This document shows, piece by piece, positions 32,359 to 41,305 of a DNA stretch of 64,000 nt; position 1 is the first letter of the stretch, and each line of letters begins with the position of its first letter. The DNA comes from a virus: IMG/VR virus record IMGVR_UViG_3300008120_000016, positions 1-64,000 of that record, one strand, 5' to 3'. The notes beneath the pieces were generated by a model, which saw nothing but the letters and a program-made list of their open reading frames with translations, had not been told where the DNA came from and ran no database searches. The position numbers were made by a program, and so were the translations under genes.

Positions 32359-33717
32359 ATGAGTAATAATAGAGCAAATAGACCTAGTCCATCTGTCAGT
32401 GCAACAGTTCATTTAGCTGGAACTGTATTAGAAGGTAATGATGGTAGATTTTGGATGGTACAAGCAAATTCAGCAGGTGTAAAAAGATGGGTTCCTACTA
32501 GTCTTAAAATACCTAATGCTCAACAAGCAACAGCATCCGTACAAACTCCAAAACCGCAAATAGAAAAACTTTTACAAAATTTTAAACAATCACAAATGTC
32601 AAAAACTAAGACAATTACTAAGAGAACAACTCAAGAAGTAAGACACATTGAGACTTCCTTGATTAATAAGGAAGAAGTATTTAAGATGTTAGCATTAGCA
32701 GAAGCCACAGGATTACCGTTATTGTTAGTAGGTGAACCAGGTGTTGCTAAAACTAAAACTATTATCGAGTATGCTAAAGCGTGGTTAAATAGAGATGGTA
32801 AAATGACAGCTGAGGACTTTGCTAATAAAATGTACATCTTAGAAACTGATGAGGGTACTAAAGCATCAGAAATTAAGGGTATGCCAGATCTTGGTAAGTT
32901 ATTTACTCAAAATACTTATGAGATCAGTGCTCCTGTAGCAGAAGCAGACATTGTGATTATTAACGAGGTAGATAAGGCATCTAGTGCAATTCGTAATGCT
33001 ATGCTAGGTGTAATGAACGAGAAGTTTCTGTTTAATGGTAAGCATAAAATCCCTTGTAAATGGAAATTATTCATTGCAACTTGTAATGAAATTCCTAAAG
33101 AAGAAGAAAATTCTCCTTTTTGGGATCGTTTTATGCTTAAAATGACTGTTAATCGTGTATCTCCTGGTGAGATGAGTAAGTATTATGCAAAAGGTGCACG
33201 TAACTATCGTGAAAAGTTTGCAATTGGTATTCCTAGTGCAACAGAAATTGAAAGTGTTGAAATATCAAATACCAAGCTGGATAAATATCTTGAAGTAGGT
33301 TATCATAAAAGTTCTGATCGTACATTGACTTTTGTACCAAGACTTGCTAAAGCTGTATCTTATATCTGGGATATCAGTGTAGACAAAGCTCTTGTTAAAA
33401 CTGCTCAGATTATGATTGGTCAAAGTGCCGGTTCAGAGCTTCAAAATAAGTTGCTATCTCCTGAAGTTAAGGCAATTATGTCTAAAGTAGAGATGCTTCA
33501 TTCTCAAAGCAATAATGAAGCACTTGAACTAGCTGTAGCTGAAATTGAGAGCTTGATTAATACTTATGCAACAAGAGGAACAATTGATCAAGGACAAGTA
33601 GAAGAAATCGAAATGTCTTTGGGATATATCCTTGAGAATCACCCAGCTCGTAAAACAGCCCAATTGTCAAGTGAATTTGACAGTGTATTGAACGAATCAG
33701 TACCTGATCAGATCTAA
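32359..33717 (+). CDS. MoxR-family AAA+ ATPase
   Basis: 452 residues from the ATG at 32359; a longer frame from 32203 would overlap the preceding gene. AAA+ motifs: Walker A G-E-P-G-V-A-K-T (125-132), Walker B I-I-N-E-V-D-K (200-206), sensor 1 A-T-C-N (240-243) and D-R-F (256-258) with the arginine finger. The insert and overall order fit MoxR/RavA-type chaperones, which work with vWA proteins such as the one encoded next. It probably remodels a protein complex. Confidence 0.85.
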   Translation: MSNNRANRPSPSVSATVHLAGTVLEGNDGRFWMVQANSAGVKRWVPTSLKIPNAQQATASVQTPKPQIEKLLQNFKQSQMSKTKTITKRTTQEVRHIETSLINKEEVFKMLALAEATGLPLLLVGEPGVAKTKTIIEYAKAWLNRDGKMTAEDFANKMYILETDEGTKASEIKGMPDLGKLFTQNTYEISAPVAEADIVIINEVDKASSAIRNAMLGVMNEKFLFNGKHKIPCKWKLFIATCNEIPKEEENSPFWDRFMLKMTVNRVSPGEMSKYYAKGARNYREKFAIGIPSATEIESVEISNTKLDKYLEVGYHKSSDRTLTFVPRLAKAVSYIWDISVDKALVKTAQIMIGQSAGSELQNKLLSPEVKAIMSKVEMLHSQSNNEALELAVAEIESLINTYATRGTIDQGQVEEIEMSLGYILENHPARKTAQLSSEFDSVLNESVPDQI

Positions 33718-33732
33718 TTTTTTCATAAATTG

Positions 33733-33774
33733 GCAACACTTAGTCCTTATAATACTAATTTAACTAAGTGTTGC
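33733..33774 (+). terminator. Long inverted repeat between ATPase and vWA genes
   Basis: GCAACACTTAGT and ACTAAGTGTTGC are perfect 12-bp reverse complements around an 18-nt loop, followed by weakly T-rich sequence. It could attenuate vWA expression or be a processing site. Confidence 0.6.
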
Positions 33775-33792
33775 TAATTTAAAATTTAATCT

Positions 33793-35286
33793 ATGGCTAA
33801 AGAATATAAAAATGTGTACACCATTTTAGAAAAAGTTAAAAAAGGTGAAATTGACACATATTACAAAGATAGAGATGGTTTATTTGGTCGAATTAACTTT
33901 TACAGAAAACCAGATCTTATTAAACCTCATTTACATTATTTAGATGAATCTAAAATTGAAAACATCTTTGATGCTTATATGACAGATAAAACAAGCATTA
34001 AAGAAAGTTTCAATAAGTTTCAAAAGTTGACTGATTTTAAAAATTTACCTCAAGATCAACAGCCTAATTTTGATAGTTTTTATACAAAGTTTCAAGAAAA
34101 TTATGAAAACTTTCCGGCACATATTGGTAAAGACATTTTTAAAATGTTTTACAATAAAATGGACAAGTTAAATTTTGAAGAAAGAAGTGATAAAAACTAT
34201 GCTCAATTTAAGATTTTAGAAAGATCAAATAATCCTGTGGCTAAAATTATGACTGAGAACTCAAATTTGAGGTCAGCTATTTTTGCTCGTAATCTTGTTA
34301 GTTATTTTATAACTAGGATGACTATGATGGAATATATTGATCCAAATGCTTGTGAAGATTTAAAAAACGGTTTAGAAGGCAAATCTGAATTTGACAATAC
34401 TAATATAGATAATGTATTAGAAACAATGTGTGATTCTCGTTCAGGTAAAAACATGTTAGAAGATGCGTTACAAAAAGCTAAGCAAGATTGTGATAACATT
34501 AATAACACAATGTCTGAAGAATTACAAGAACAAATGTTTGAAGCTGCAGCTGATGACAGAGAAGCCGGCAAACTAAGTCCAGATTATATTCAAACAGTTA
34601 CAAGAAATTTGGAAAAAGTGAATATGTCTATTAATTCACTTAAAAATAAGATTAAGAAACTATTGGATAAATCAATTAGTTATTTTAGCTCTAAGAAAAT
34701 AACTACTTATGAAGATTTATTTAGTAGTGATAATCTAGGTGGCTTAGAAGACTATGAATTACTACATCCAAAACTTCGTAAGTTGTTTGTAGAAGATTTG
34801 CAAATCAAAGACACTAAATCTATTGGTAAAATAAACATTTATATAGATGTTTCAGGATCAATGGGAAGTGGCTGTGGTGTTACAAATCAAAAAGGTGATG
34901 GTATAACCAAAATTGATTTTGCCAAATCATTTGTTGCAATGCTTAAAAAACACGATTTGTTAGATCAAGTTTATATTTTTGACGGTAGAGTTAGAAACTA
35001 TAAAAGTGACATTATTAGCATTGCTATGTTAGGATGTAATGGTGGTACTTCTATTGATACTTGTATGCAACATATTCTAAAAGAAAACAAAAATGCTTTG
35101 ATTATTACAGATGCTGAAGATAGATGCTCTGTATATTCTGATAAAGCATTTTTTATTGGTGTTGCAGGATCTGACTTTACATATTTTAACGAAGATGTTT
35201 TACAAAAATATAGTGAGAACGATCAAATTGTAGTTTTTGATGGTGCTAAAATCATCAAAGTTAACCAGTATGGTCATACTGTATAA
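33793..35286 (+). CDS. vWA domain protein partner of MoxR
   Basis: 497 residues. A long helical N-terminal region leads to a C-terminal von Willebrand A domain: MIDAS motif D-V-S-G-S (352-356), with later metal-ligand segments G-G-T-S near 418 and I-T-D-A near 439. MoxR-vWA pairs (RavA-ViaA, CbbQ-CbbO, CoxD-CoxE) act in metal-centre insertion or complex maturation. No signal peptide, so it is cytoplasmic. The target is unknown. Confidence 0.85.
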   Translation: MAKEYKNVYTILEKVKKGEIDTYYKDRDGLFGRINFYRKPDLIKPHLHYLDESKIENIFDAYMTDKTSIKESFNKFQKLTDFKNLPQDQQPNFDSFYTKFQENYENFPAHIGKDIFKMFYNKMDKLNFEERSDKNYAQFKILERSNNPVAKIMTENSNLRSAIFARNLVSYFITRMTMMEYIDPNACEDLKNGLEGKSEFDNTNIDNVLETMCDSRSGKNMLEDALQKAKQDCDNINNTMSEELQEQMFEAAADDREAGKLSPDYIQTVTRNLEKVNMSINSLKNKIKKLLDKSISYFSSKKITTYEDLFSSDNLGGLEDYELLHPKLRKLFVEDLQIKDTKSIGKINIYIDVSGSMGSGCGVTNQKGDGITKIDFAKSFVAMLKKHDLLDQVYIFDGRVRNYKSDIISIAMLGCNGGTSIDTCMQHILKENKNALIITDAEDRCSVYSDKAFFIGVAGSDFTYFNEDVLQKYSENDQIVVFDGAKIIKVNQYGHTV

Positions 35287-35291
35287 ATAAA

Positions 35292-35316
35292 AAGGGCCCC
35301 AATAAAAGGGCCCTTA
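35292..35316. terminator. Bidirectional terminator
   Basis: GGGCCC-n8-GGGCCC with A-rich 5' and T-rich 3' flanks separates the vWA gene from the leftward lysis island. Works in either direction by symmetry. Confidence 0.8.
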
Positions 35317-35376
35317 TTTATTTCCTGTAGACAGGCAGGGTAAAGGTAAGGTCTAACAGGATGAGAAAGAGAAATA

Positions 35377-35502
35377 TTACTTTCCTTGTCCACGATATTT
35401 AGACACAGATTTATCTTTAGGTCCACGTGACTTAGCAGCTTTGCCACCTTTACGTTTACCAAATGTAACTTTTCTTGAATCGGTTATTTTACCTTTTGCC
35501 AT
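35377..35502 (-). CDS. Very basic 41-residue protein
   Basis: 41 residues, start ATG at 35500-35502, about one third K or R (V-T-F-G-K-R-K-G-G-K). It is the last gene of the lysis island. The charge suggests nucleic-acid binding or a virion DNA-packing peptide. Confidence 0.6.
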   Translation of the reverse strand: MAKGKITDSRKVTFGKRKGGKAAKSRGPKDKSVSKYRGQGK

Positions 35503-35511
35503 TTTCAATCA

Positions 35512-35736
35512 TTAAGGTCTGGTTGTAGTTGTGGTAGGTGCAGGAGGAGCTACTGTTGTAGTCGGAGTAACACCACCATCACCATCTTTATTACTTGTGG
35601 TAACACAGCATAAGTCTGCTGGAACCTCATACCAAACGGCAGGTCCATTAGGATATGATCCATTTGTTAGGATCAAGCTCCCAGGTACAATTTTACCCTC
35701 TTTAGTGTACCTTACAAATGCTCTTTTCTTTGCCAT
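35512..35736 (-). CDS. Small protein with P/T-rich tail
   Basis: 74 residues: a beta-rich head with a C-C pair (D-L-C-C-V), then a G/D linker and a tail of repeated Thr and Pro ending T-T-T-R-P. The P/T tail looks like a virion decoration or surface linker. Function unknown. Confidence 0.6.
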   Translation of the reverse strand: MAKKRAFVRYTKEGKIVPGSLILTNGSYPNGPAVWYEVPADLCCVTTSNKDGDGGVTPTTTVAPPAPTTTTTRP

Positions 35737-35790
35737 AAAATAAATTTATAAGTTAATAATATATACAATTATAATTTAAGGAATTTTTTG

Positions 35791-36726
35791 TTAATAACCA
35801 ACTATATTTCTGATATAGACACTATCGTTTTGGTTTGAATAGCGACAATTACCAATCCACCATATTCCTGGTTTATAATAAGATAATCCCATTATAGGAG
35901 CATTTGGGCTAGAACCACCATCAAAATATTCTGTAACAAAAGTAGAACAGTCTGGAGTCCATTCAGATTGATGATAAAGTCCAAAAGCATGACCTGCTTC
36001 ATGTGAAGTTGCTTCCCAAATTAACTTCTGTTTATACTGCAATGCTTTACTAAACACAAAACTTGGTACTTCTTCTCCCCAAGTAAAAGATCCTATCCAA
36101 GCAACACCACCTGCACAAGGTGTAGGTCCACAATACCATTCATCACTTTGTGTAATTACAACTCTATGTCTTTTACCTGGAGAAACACTAAAATATACAG
36201 ACGAATCAGTTGTAACTGTAACAGGAAACTGAGAGTAATCTTTTGTTACCTCATTTAGTATGTTAGCTATTTCAATTTCACCTAATCCAGAAGAAGTAAC
36301 TGTAAATGGAGGGTTTTGTCGTGCAGTAGTCCAATAAAAGTCATTTACCAAATGACCATCAAAATCTAAGTAGATAACCCATACATTAGGTTCTTTAGGA
36401 GGATCTTCGGGTTTTGTTACATCGCAAGCATCTCCTACACCATTATTATCTATATCTTCTTGACCTGGATTGAATATAAAAGGACAATTGTCTCTATTAT
36501 TTCTTACACCGTCCCCGTCATCATCATTTGGTTGGAACTTCTCAATTCTACGAAAACCTATTTTAGGATTTCTTGCTGTAGTATTATAGTTACCATGTAA
36601 AAAGTCACAACTTATATGTTGTTCTTCTTTTTTTGCAACTTCTCTATGTTTAGTACATCCTACAGCAACAAGCAAAATGATTGTAAGAATTAATACAATC
36701 AATACAATCAAAACATGATTACGCAT
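35791..36726 (-). CDS. Metzincin lipoprotein with TSP3-like segment
   Basis: 311 residues. An N-terminal hydrophobic segment ends in the lipobox V-A-V-G-C (Cys 24). Residues 68-102 are a thrombospondin type 3-like calcium-binding run (N-D-D-D-G-D-G then D-I-D-N-N-G-V-G-D-A-C). The catalytic site H-E-A-G-H-A-F-G-L-Y-H (242-252) with the P-I-M-G Met-turn (277-280) is metzincin. It is probably anchored to the envelope or virion and may cut host surface or envelope proteins during release or entry. Confidence 0.8.
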   Translation of the reverse strand: MRNHVLIVLIVLILTIILLVAVGCTKHREVAKKEEQHISCDFLHGNYNTTARNPKIGFRRIEKFQPNDDDGDGVRNNRDNCPFIFNPGQEDIDNNGVGDACDVTKPEDPPKEPNVWVIYLDFDGHLVNDFYWTTARQNPPFTVTSSGLGEIEIANILNEVTKDYSQFPVTVTTDSSVYFSVSPGKRHRVVITQSDEWYCGPTPCAGGVAWIGSFTWGEEVPSFVFSKALQYKQKLIWEATSHEAGHAFGLYHQSEWTPDCSTFVTEYFDGGSSPNAPIMGLSYYKPGIWWIGNCRYSNQNDSVYIRNIVGY

Positions 36727-36728
36727 AG

Positions 36729-37145
36729 TTAGATTTTAGAAAGTTGGAAATGCATCCCATCCTTTCTTTTCCATGTACCACCCCAGTCGAATCCAGCATC
36801 TGTAAAGCATTTTACAAATCCTGCAGAAAGTTTAGGAACTTGATTCAAACCGTTTTCAAAGGCATTTACATCTACAGCTATACCCCAGCTGTGAAGAGAC
36901 ATGGAACTAAGTCCACGTTTTTTACGGATATTAAAACAACCATCCCAGGTCTTAAGCTCAGATACGTGTCCTGTAGAAATAAGATTTTGAAAAGCTTGAG
37001 ATAGTGGTTGCACCAAATCTCTATTGCAATAAATCTTTCTAGGAATAAAGCCAATTTCAAGATTAGAAGGAACATCCCAAACAATCATTGCTTTTTGAAG
37101 AGTGGGATCACCATATTTTTTTAATGCTTGAGCTGAAGTTACCAT
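36729..37145 (-). CDS. Endolysin, M15-type peptidase
   Basis: 138 residues with the M15 zinc signature S-L-H-S-W-G-I-A-V-D (83-92; His 85 and Asp 92) and the later M-H-F-Q motif with His 132. This matches VanY- and phage T5-like peptidases that cut peptidoglycan stem peptides. No signal peptide; a holin would release it. It sits beside the metzincin and the membrane genes of the island. Confidence 0.85.
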   Translation of the reverse strand: MVTSAQALKKYGDPTLQKAMIVWDVPSNLEIGFIPRKIYCNRDLVQPLSQAFQNLISTGHVSELKTWDGCFNIRKKRGLSSMSLHSWGIAVDVNAFENGLNQVPKLSAGFVKCFTDAGFDWGGTWKRKDGMHFQLSKI

Positions 37146-37175
37146 AATTTAATGATTTTTTTCCAGTATGAGTGA

Positions 37176-37790
37176 TTATTTAAGTTTTATTTTCCAGTAT
37201 AATTGTGCACCATATTGTACTTGACCATTACGATCAATACCTATTGTAGCACCATATATTTGATCTTTTTTACTTTTAAACAAAGCTCCAGCACTAATTT
37301 GACTAGGGGTGTTAACAGGATTACCTTGCAAAAGTCCACCAATATACAATTGATTTTTCTTTTTTTCAGGAATTGTAATAGTATTTGTAATAACTGGATA
37401 CTTTAAATTGTATTCAGTGTATCTTCCAAGTAGAAAATTTCTACTCACTGTATCTACAATATGTACATATCCAATTGAATCTATTTTAATTGAATCTGAA
37501 TGAATATTAGAAGCTAAGAATTTTTCAGCTAGATCAGTATATTGCTTTACAAGTTTGCTATAATTAGTATCAGGAAGATATTCAGTATTCCATTGTTCAA
37601 TTGGTACAGGAACTGTTTTAATAAGTTGAGGTTTAGAATAAACTGTACTGTCTTTATATACCCATACAGTGTCCCTGGTTATTACAGGTTTTACAACATC
37701 TGTATTTTTACCACAAGTTTGAAACAAAATAATGGAAAGTAATACTAATACTACTATGCTAACAAAATTAGTTTTAATAAATTGATTCAT
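37176..37790 (-). CDS. Spanin-like membrane-anchored protein
   Basis: 204 residues from the ATG at 37790; a longer frame from 37865 overlaps the upstream gene. The N-terminus has a hydrophobic segment (about 9-25) and a cysteine at 26, a possible lipobox. A long extracellular beta-rich part with repeats of K-T-V-P-V-P follows. This order fits a spanin-like or envelope-linked lysis protein. Confidence 0.6.
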   Translation of the reverse strand: MNQFIKTNFVSIVVLVLLSIILFQTCGKNTDVVKPVITRDTVWVYKDSTVYSKPQLIKTVPVPIEQWNTEYLPDTNYSKLVKQYTDLAEKFLASNIHSDSIKIDSIGYVHIVDTVSRNFLLGRYTEYNLKYPVITNTITIPEKKKNQLYIGGLLQGNPVNTPSQISAGALFKSKKDQIYGATIGIDRNGQVQYGAQLYWKIKLK

Positions 37791-37791
37791 A

Positions 37792-38034
37792 TTAATCAGA
37801 TTGAACTTCTCCTTCTTGAATATGTACAGGTTCTTCAGAAAAAAAGTTAGAAAGTACTTTTCCAACTACACCTATTATTAAAGAAGCAATAGCCAGTCCT
37901 TTATGATCTGTAATCATAGAAGACATTGAAGTGATAGAAAAAATACCTAGCAGAGCATCTCCTATTTTTCTAGCAAATTTAGGAGTGGGAGCCCAATAAG
38001 ATTTAACTTTAAATTTTGTAGTTTTTTTAGTCAT
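37792..38034 (-). CDS. Holin-like protein
   Basis: 80 residues with two hydrophobic segments (about 28-43 and 48-65), a basic N-terminus and an acidic tail. The size and topology match a holin candidate, and it lies two genes upstream of the endolysin. Confidence 0.6.
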   Translation of the reverse strand: MTKKTTKFKVKSYWAPTPKFARKIGDALLGIFSITSMSSMITDHKGLAIASLIIGVVGKVLSNFFSEEPVHIQEGEVQSD

Positions 38035-38347
38035 TTTGAGCTATATATTTTTTTGGATCATATATTTCCTCATGCTTAAAATACTTATCATGATAAAGTT
38101 CAGGTGTATATGTTACAGGTCTAGCTTTGTTATTTCCAAAAACAGATTGTTCTAAGAATCGAACATCTTTTTCAAGCTGCTCTATTTTTGTTTTATCAAT
38201 GTTTGATTGTGCCAATAAAGCTTTTATATCACTTCTCATCTCTGTCACATCTCTCCAAATCATCATTGATAGAATAGACACAAGGGTAGGAAACAGATAT
38301 AATTTTATGCCATTGACAATTGAATTCTTGGATGAATTTGTAGTCAT
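38027..38347 (-). CDS. Membrane-anchored coiled-coil protein
   Basis: 106 residues: a hydrophobic segment around 15-30, then a coiled coil (about 36-68) and a polar tail. It opens the leftward lysis island. It may be an inner-membrane spanin-like or holin-associated protein. Confidence 0.6.
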   Translation of the reverse strand: MTTNSSKNSIVNGIKLYLFPTLVSILSMMIWRDVTEMRSDIKALLAQSNIDKTKIEQLEKDVRFLEQSVFGNNKARPVTYTPELYHDKYFKHEEIYDPKKYIAQND

Positions 38348-38485
38348 TTCACAAAAAAATATAAATAAATAAAAAAAGTTTAACGGTATTTACAAATTTC
38401 TATAAATTTGCTCCCCCCGTACAATAATAATATACGAACTTTTTAAGTAAAAATCTAAAATAATTATTTAAGAATACACTTAGTC
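38348..38485. promoter_or_regulatory. Divergent promoter region
   Basis: 138 bp without ORFs between the leftward lysis island and the rightward replication block. Very AT-rich with a CCCCCC tract near 38413. Promoters on both sides are expected, but the early CCTTTA element was not found here. Confidence 0.55.
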
Positions 38486-38962
38486 ATGAAGAAAAATTCA
38501 ATTGAATTATTAAAGGCAGAAAAAGAAATAATTAATGACTTTTTATCAAAGTTTTACAATAATATAGGATATTACCCCACTGTATTAACTAAATACGGTC
38601 ATGTGACGGGAGATGGAAGTCCTAAAATATTAAAACTTAGCGAGTTAGAAGAGTTATTTGAACCTTTTCTTCCGGTGGTTTATGAAAGAAAATATAGAAT
38701 AACAGCAAAATTTAGACTACGAGAACTTGTTGATTTAAGATTTATATTTTATTTCATAGCTAATAAAATGCTAGGGTATAAACTTACAGAAATAGGAAGA
38801 TATCTTAAACAAGATCATACAACAGTAATTCATGGTATAAAAGAATATAATAAGTTGTATGAAACAAGTCCACTTTTTAGAGAGAAAACCCTCCAATTAA
38901 TTAACCTTGTAAAAAATAAACAAAATGAGCCACAAGCATTGGAAGAGTTTGATAAAACATAA
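38486..38962 (+). CDS. DnaA domain IV-like protein
   Basis: 158 residues. Residues about 78-125 match the DnaA C-terminal DNA-binding domain: helices R-E-L-V-D-L-R and the signature Q-D-H-T-T-V-I-H-G (109-117), close to the D-H-S-T-V of host DnaA. There is no AAA+ ATPase domain. It could recognise DnaA-box-like sites at a phage origin, act as a competitor of host DnaA, or load the helicase. Confidence 0.75.
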   Translation: MKKNSIELLKAEKEIINDFLSKFYNNIGYYPTVLTKYGHVTGDGSPKILKLSELEELFEPFLPVVYERKYRITAKFRLRELVDLRFIFYFIANKMLGYKLTEIGRYLKQDHTTVIHGIKEYNKLYETSPLFREKTLQLINLVKNKQNEPQALEEFDKT

Positions 38963-39491
38963 CATTACACCTAACCAACTGTTTTTATTAGATTGTTACA
39001 AAAGTAAAATAAAACCTGTTTTAATTAATGAAGATGCAGAATTATTTGCTTGTGTAAGCAAAGAATTAATTGACGAAAAAGGTGAATTAACTCCAAAAGC
39101 TTTAAAAGTTTTAAACGACTATGAAACATTAATAGGTAAAAAAGAAAAAGAAGTTGCTGAAAATGTTTTAGGAAATGAGTTTGAAGCTAAAATTATGGAG
39201 TACAGAGACAGATTTCCTGCTAAAAGACTTCCGTCTGGTTTAGCAGCAAGGCAAAATGTCAAAGATTTAAAAGAAAGATTTATTTGGTTCTTTAAAACTT
39301 ATCCTCAATATGACTGGGATCTTGTTTTAGATGCTACAGATCTGTACAATGAAGAGTTTGAGAAAAAGAATTATCTGTTTATGAGAACCAGTATGTATTT
39401 TATTAAAAAAAATAATGGTAAAGAAGAGTGTTCACAATTAGCAGATTATTGTCAAATGATTATTGATAACCCTAAATTATTAGAAAGATGA
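38925..39491 (+). CDS. Hypothetical replication-block protein
   Basis: 188 residues, helical and charged, overlapping the DnaA-like gene by 38 bp, with W-F-F-K-T-Y-P-Q-Y-D-W and N-Y-L-F-M-R-T segments. Position between DnaA-like and DnaB-like genes suggests a helicase loader, but no AAA+ motif is visible. Confidence 0.6.
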   Translation: MSHKHWKSLIKHNITPNQLFLLDCYKSKIKPVLINEDAELFACVSKELIDEKGELTPKALKVLNDYETLIGKKEKEVAENVLGNEFEAKIMEYRDRFPAKRLPSGLAARQNVKDLKERFIWFFKTYPQYDWDLVLDATDLYNEEFEKKNYLFMRTSMYFIKKNNGKEECSQLADYCQMIIDNPKLLER

Positions 39492-39679
39492 CATTAAGTA
39501 AACGATTATTTTTATCACTCATTTTATCATGTATTATCAGTGTATTGTCTTATTTATTTATCAATTTTTTCATTGTAAAAATTAGCATTTTAAAGTTTAT
39601 TTTTATTGAATTTATTTTGCTTGGTTCAAAAAAATTGTTTAAATTTACAGACTCTAAACTAGATAAACCAATACGATGA
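39488..39679 (+). CDS. Small membrane protein, two TM segments
   Basis: 63 residues with hydrophobic helices near 8-30 and 34-50 and a K-rich tail. It overlaps both neighbours by 4 bp, unusual for a membrane gene inside a replication operon. Could tether replication to the membrane. Confidence 0.55.
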   Translation: MTLSKRLFLSLILSCIISVLSYLFINFFIVKISILKFIFIEFILLGSKKLFKFTDSKLDKPIR

Positions 39680-40731
39680 GTATTTTAAGCATGGGTATTA
39701 ATCATAGACCCTTTGGTATTAAAACTTATGTGGAAATACTAGAAGAAGGTCTTCAATACATTGAAGATAGACGTTCTGGAAAAATAAAATCATTTATGTT
39801 ACCTTGGTCTGGATTAAACAGAGCAGGTGTAGCTGGATTAGAGTGGGGATCTATGATGACAATAGGAGCTCGTCCTGGTTCTGGTAAAACAATGTTTGTG
39901 TCTCAAATACTAAGAGAATGCAAACTTCTTAATCCAACACAAGATTTTAATATTTTAGAATTTCAATTTGAGATGGGTGCAAAACAAACTGCATCCAGAG
40001 ATTTTGCATCACAAGTAGGACTAGATTATAATCAAGTATTAAGTACTTACAAGCAAGTTGATGATTTTGCTTTAAAACAAATGAAGCAATATCTTGATGA
40101 TACTAAAGCTTTTCAAAAATTTGGTAATCATAGAGTTCAAATTAACAATCCCCTTACCGTAAAGGATATGGAAAAAGCAATTTACACTTGCTATGAAGGT
40201 CTGGGTAAAAAACCATTGATTGTTAGTATTGATCACAGTTGGTTAATTAAAAAAGATATAAACGAAAAGGAAAAAATAGCTACTTTATACAACACTGTTG
40301 AAATGTTGATGAAAGTAAAAAATAATGTTCCTATTATAGTTTTTATGATTTCTCAACTTAATAGAAGTATTGATGAAGCAATTAGAAAAATCCCCGGCAA
40401 TATTGCTAATTATCCTACAAGCAGTGATATATTTGGTGGTGATGCTTTAATGCAAGGCAGTGATATGGTATTAGTATTAACAAGACCTTTTAAAGCTGAT
40501 ATTGAGATATATGGTCGTAAAGAATATCATTGTAAAACTGATGATATATTTGGTCATATTCTTAAATCAAGAAATAGTGCTGATGATACTAACTTAATAT
40601 TTTTAAAAGCTGAGTTTGCAAAACAAAGAATGATTGAAGTTGCCGAACCTGTTGCATCAAACCCTACCGGAAATGCACCACAACGTAGAACAACAAATAG
40701 ATTTAATTCATCAACACAACCAACACCTTAA
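39676..40731 (+). CDS. DnaB-type replicative helicase
   Basis: 351 residues. The RecA-like core has Walker A A-R-P-G-S-G-K-T (65-72), a Walker B I-V-S-I-D-H near 187-192 and S-Q-L-N-R (about 230-234), the DnaB motif 3/4 region. It lacks the DnaB N-terminal domain. It should unwind DNA at the phage fork. A short unstructured T/N/P tail follows. Confidence 0.8.
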   Translation: MSILSMGINHRPFGIKTYVEILEEGLQYIEDRRSGKIKSFMLPWSGLNRAGVAGLEWGSMMTIGARPGSGKTMFVSQILRECKLLNPTQDFNILEFQFEMGAKQTASRDFASQVGLDYNQVLSTYKQVDDFALKQMKQYLDDTKAFQKFGNHRVQINNPLTVKDMEKAIYTCYEGLGKKPLIVSIDHSWLIKKDINEKEKIATLYNTVEMLMKVKNNVPIIVFMISQLNRSIDEAIRKIPGNIANYPTSSDIFGGDALMQGSDMVLVLTRPFKADIEIYGRKEYHCKTDDIFGHILKSRNSADDTNLIFLKAEFAKQRMIEVAEPVASNPTGNAPQRRTTNRFNSSTQPTP

Positions 40732-40742
40732 AAATAATATTT

Positions 40743-41303
40743 ATGGCTATAATGCATACAATGGCTGAAGATGAAAAAGCCAATTATAAAGCACAGAAAT
40801 TAAAAGAAGTAAGAGATTATCATTCCGAATTAATTAAAAATTTGGGAATCGGTTACACTGATTTTAATATGAAAACTCAATTTAGAGATCAGTATGGAAG
40901 AATAGTAGTTGGTATTTTTCCTTCAGAATTTAAAAAAATCAAAGGATTTTATTTTGAATTAGTTGATTTTGATCTTATTCCTTCAACATCTGATCGTAGT
41001 GTTTATAGAGTTCCTCCTTCAAGTTCATTTGATGATGAATATGAGTTAAGCTCAAAAGGACAATATCTCGTTCCACTTGAAGAATTAAAAGTAATTAGTT
41101 CAAAGCCTGTTGTTAATAATACAACAACCGCAGAAGATAAAAGCATATTTAAAATTACTCAAAAAGCACAAGAGTCAAATAGTCCAATAAAAGAAGATGC
41201 ACCCTATAGTGATATGACTATTAGAGATTATGTAGCAATACATAAAGGACAACCTGTGAGTAATAAAGAATGGCTTAATCAATTAATTAAACAATTACCT
41301 TAA
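40743..41303 (+). CDS. Hypothetical replication-block protein
   Basis: 186 residues: an alpha/beta first 120 residues, then a polar N/S/T/Q-rich linker and a short C-terminal helix (S-D-M-T-I-R-D-Y). It lies between the helicase and Sak4-like genes. Function unknown. Confidence 0.65.
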   Translation: MAIMHTMAEDEKANYKAQKLKEVRDYHSELIKNLGIGYTDFNMKTQFRDQYGRIVVGIFPSEFKKIKGFYFELVDFDLIPSTSDRSVYRVPPSSSFDDEYELSSKGQYLVPLEELKVISSKPVVNNTTTAEDKSIFKITQKAQESNSPIKEDAPYSDMTIRDYVAIHKGQPVSNKEWLNQLIKQLP

Positions 41304-41305
41304 AT

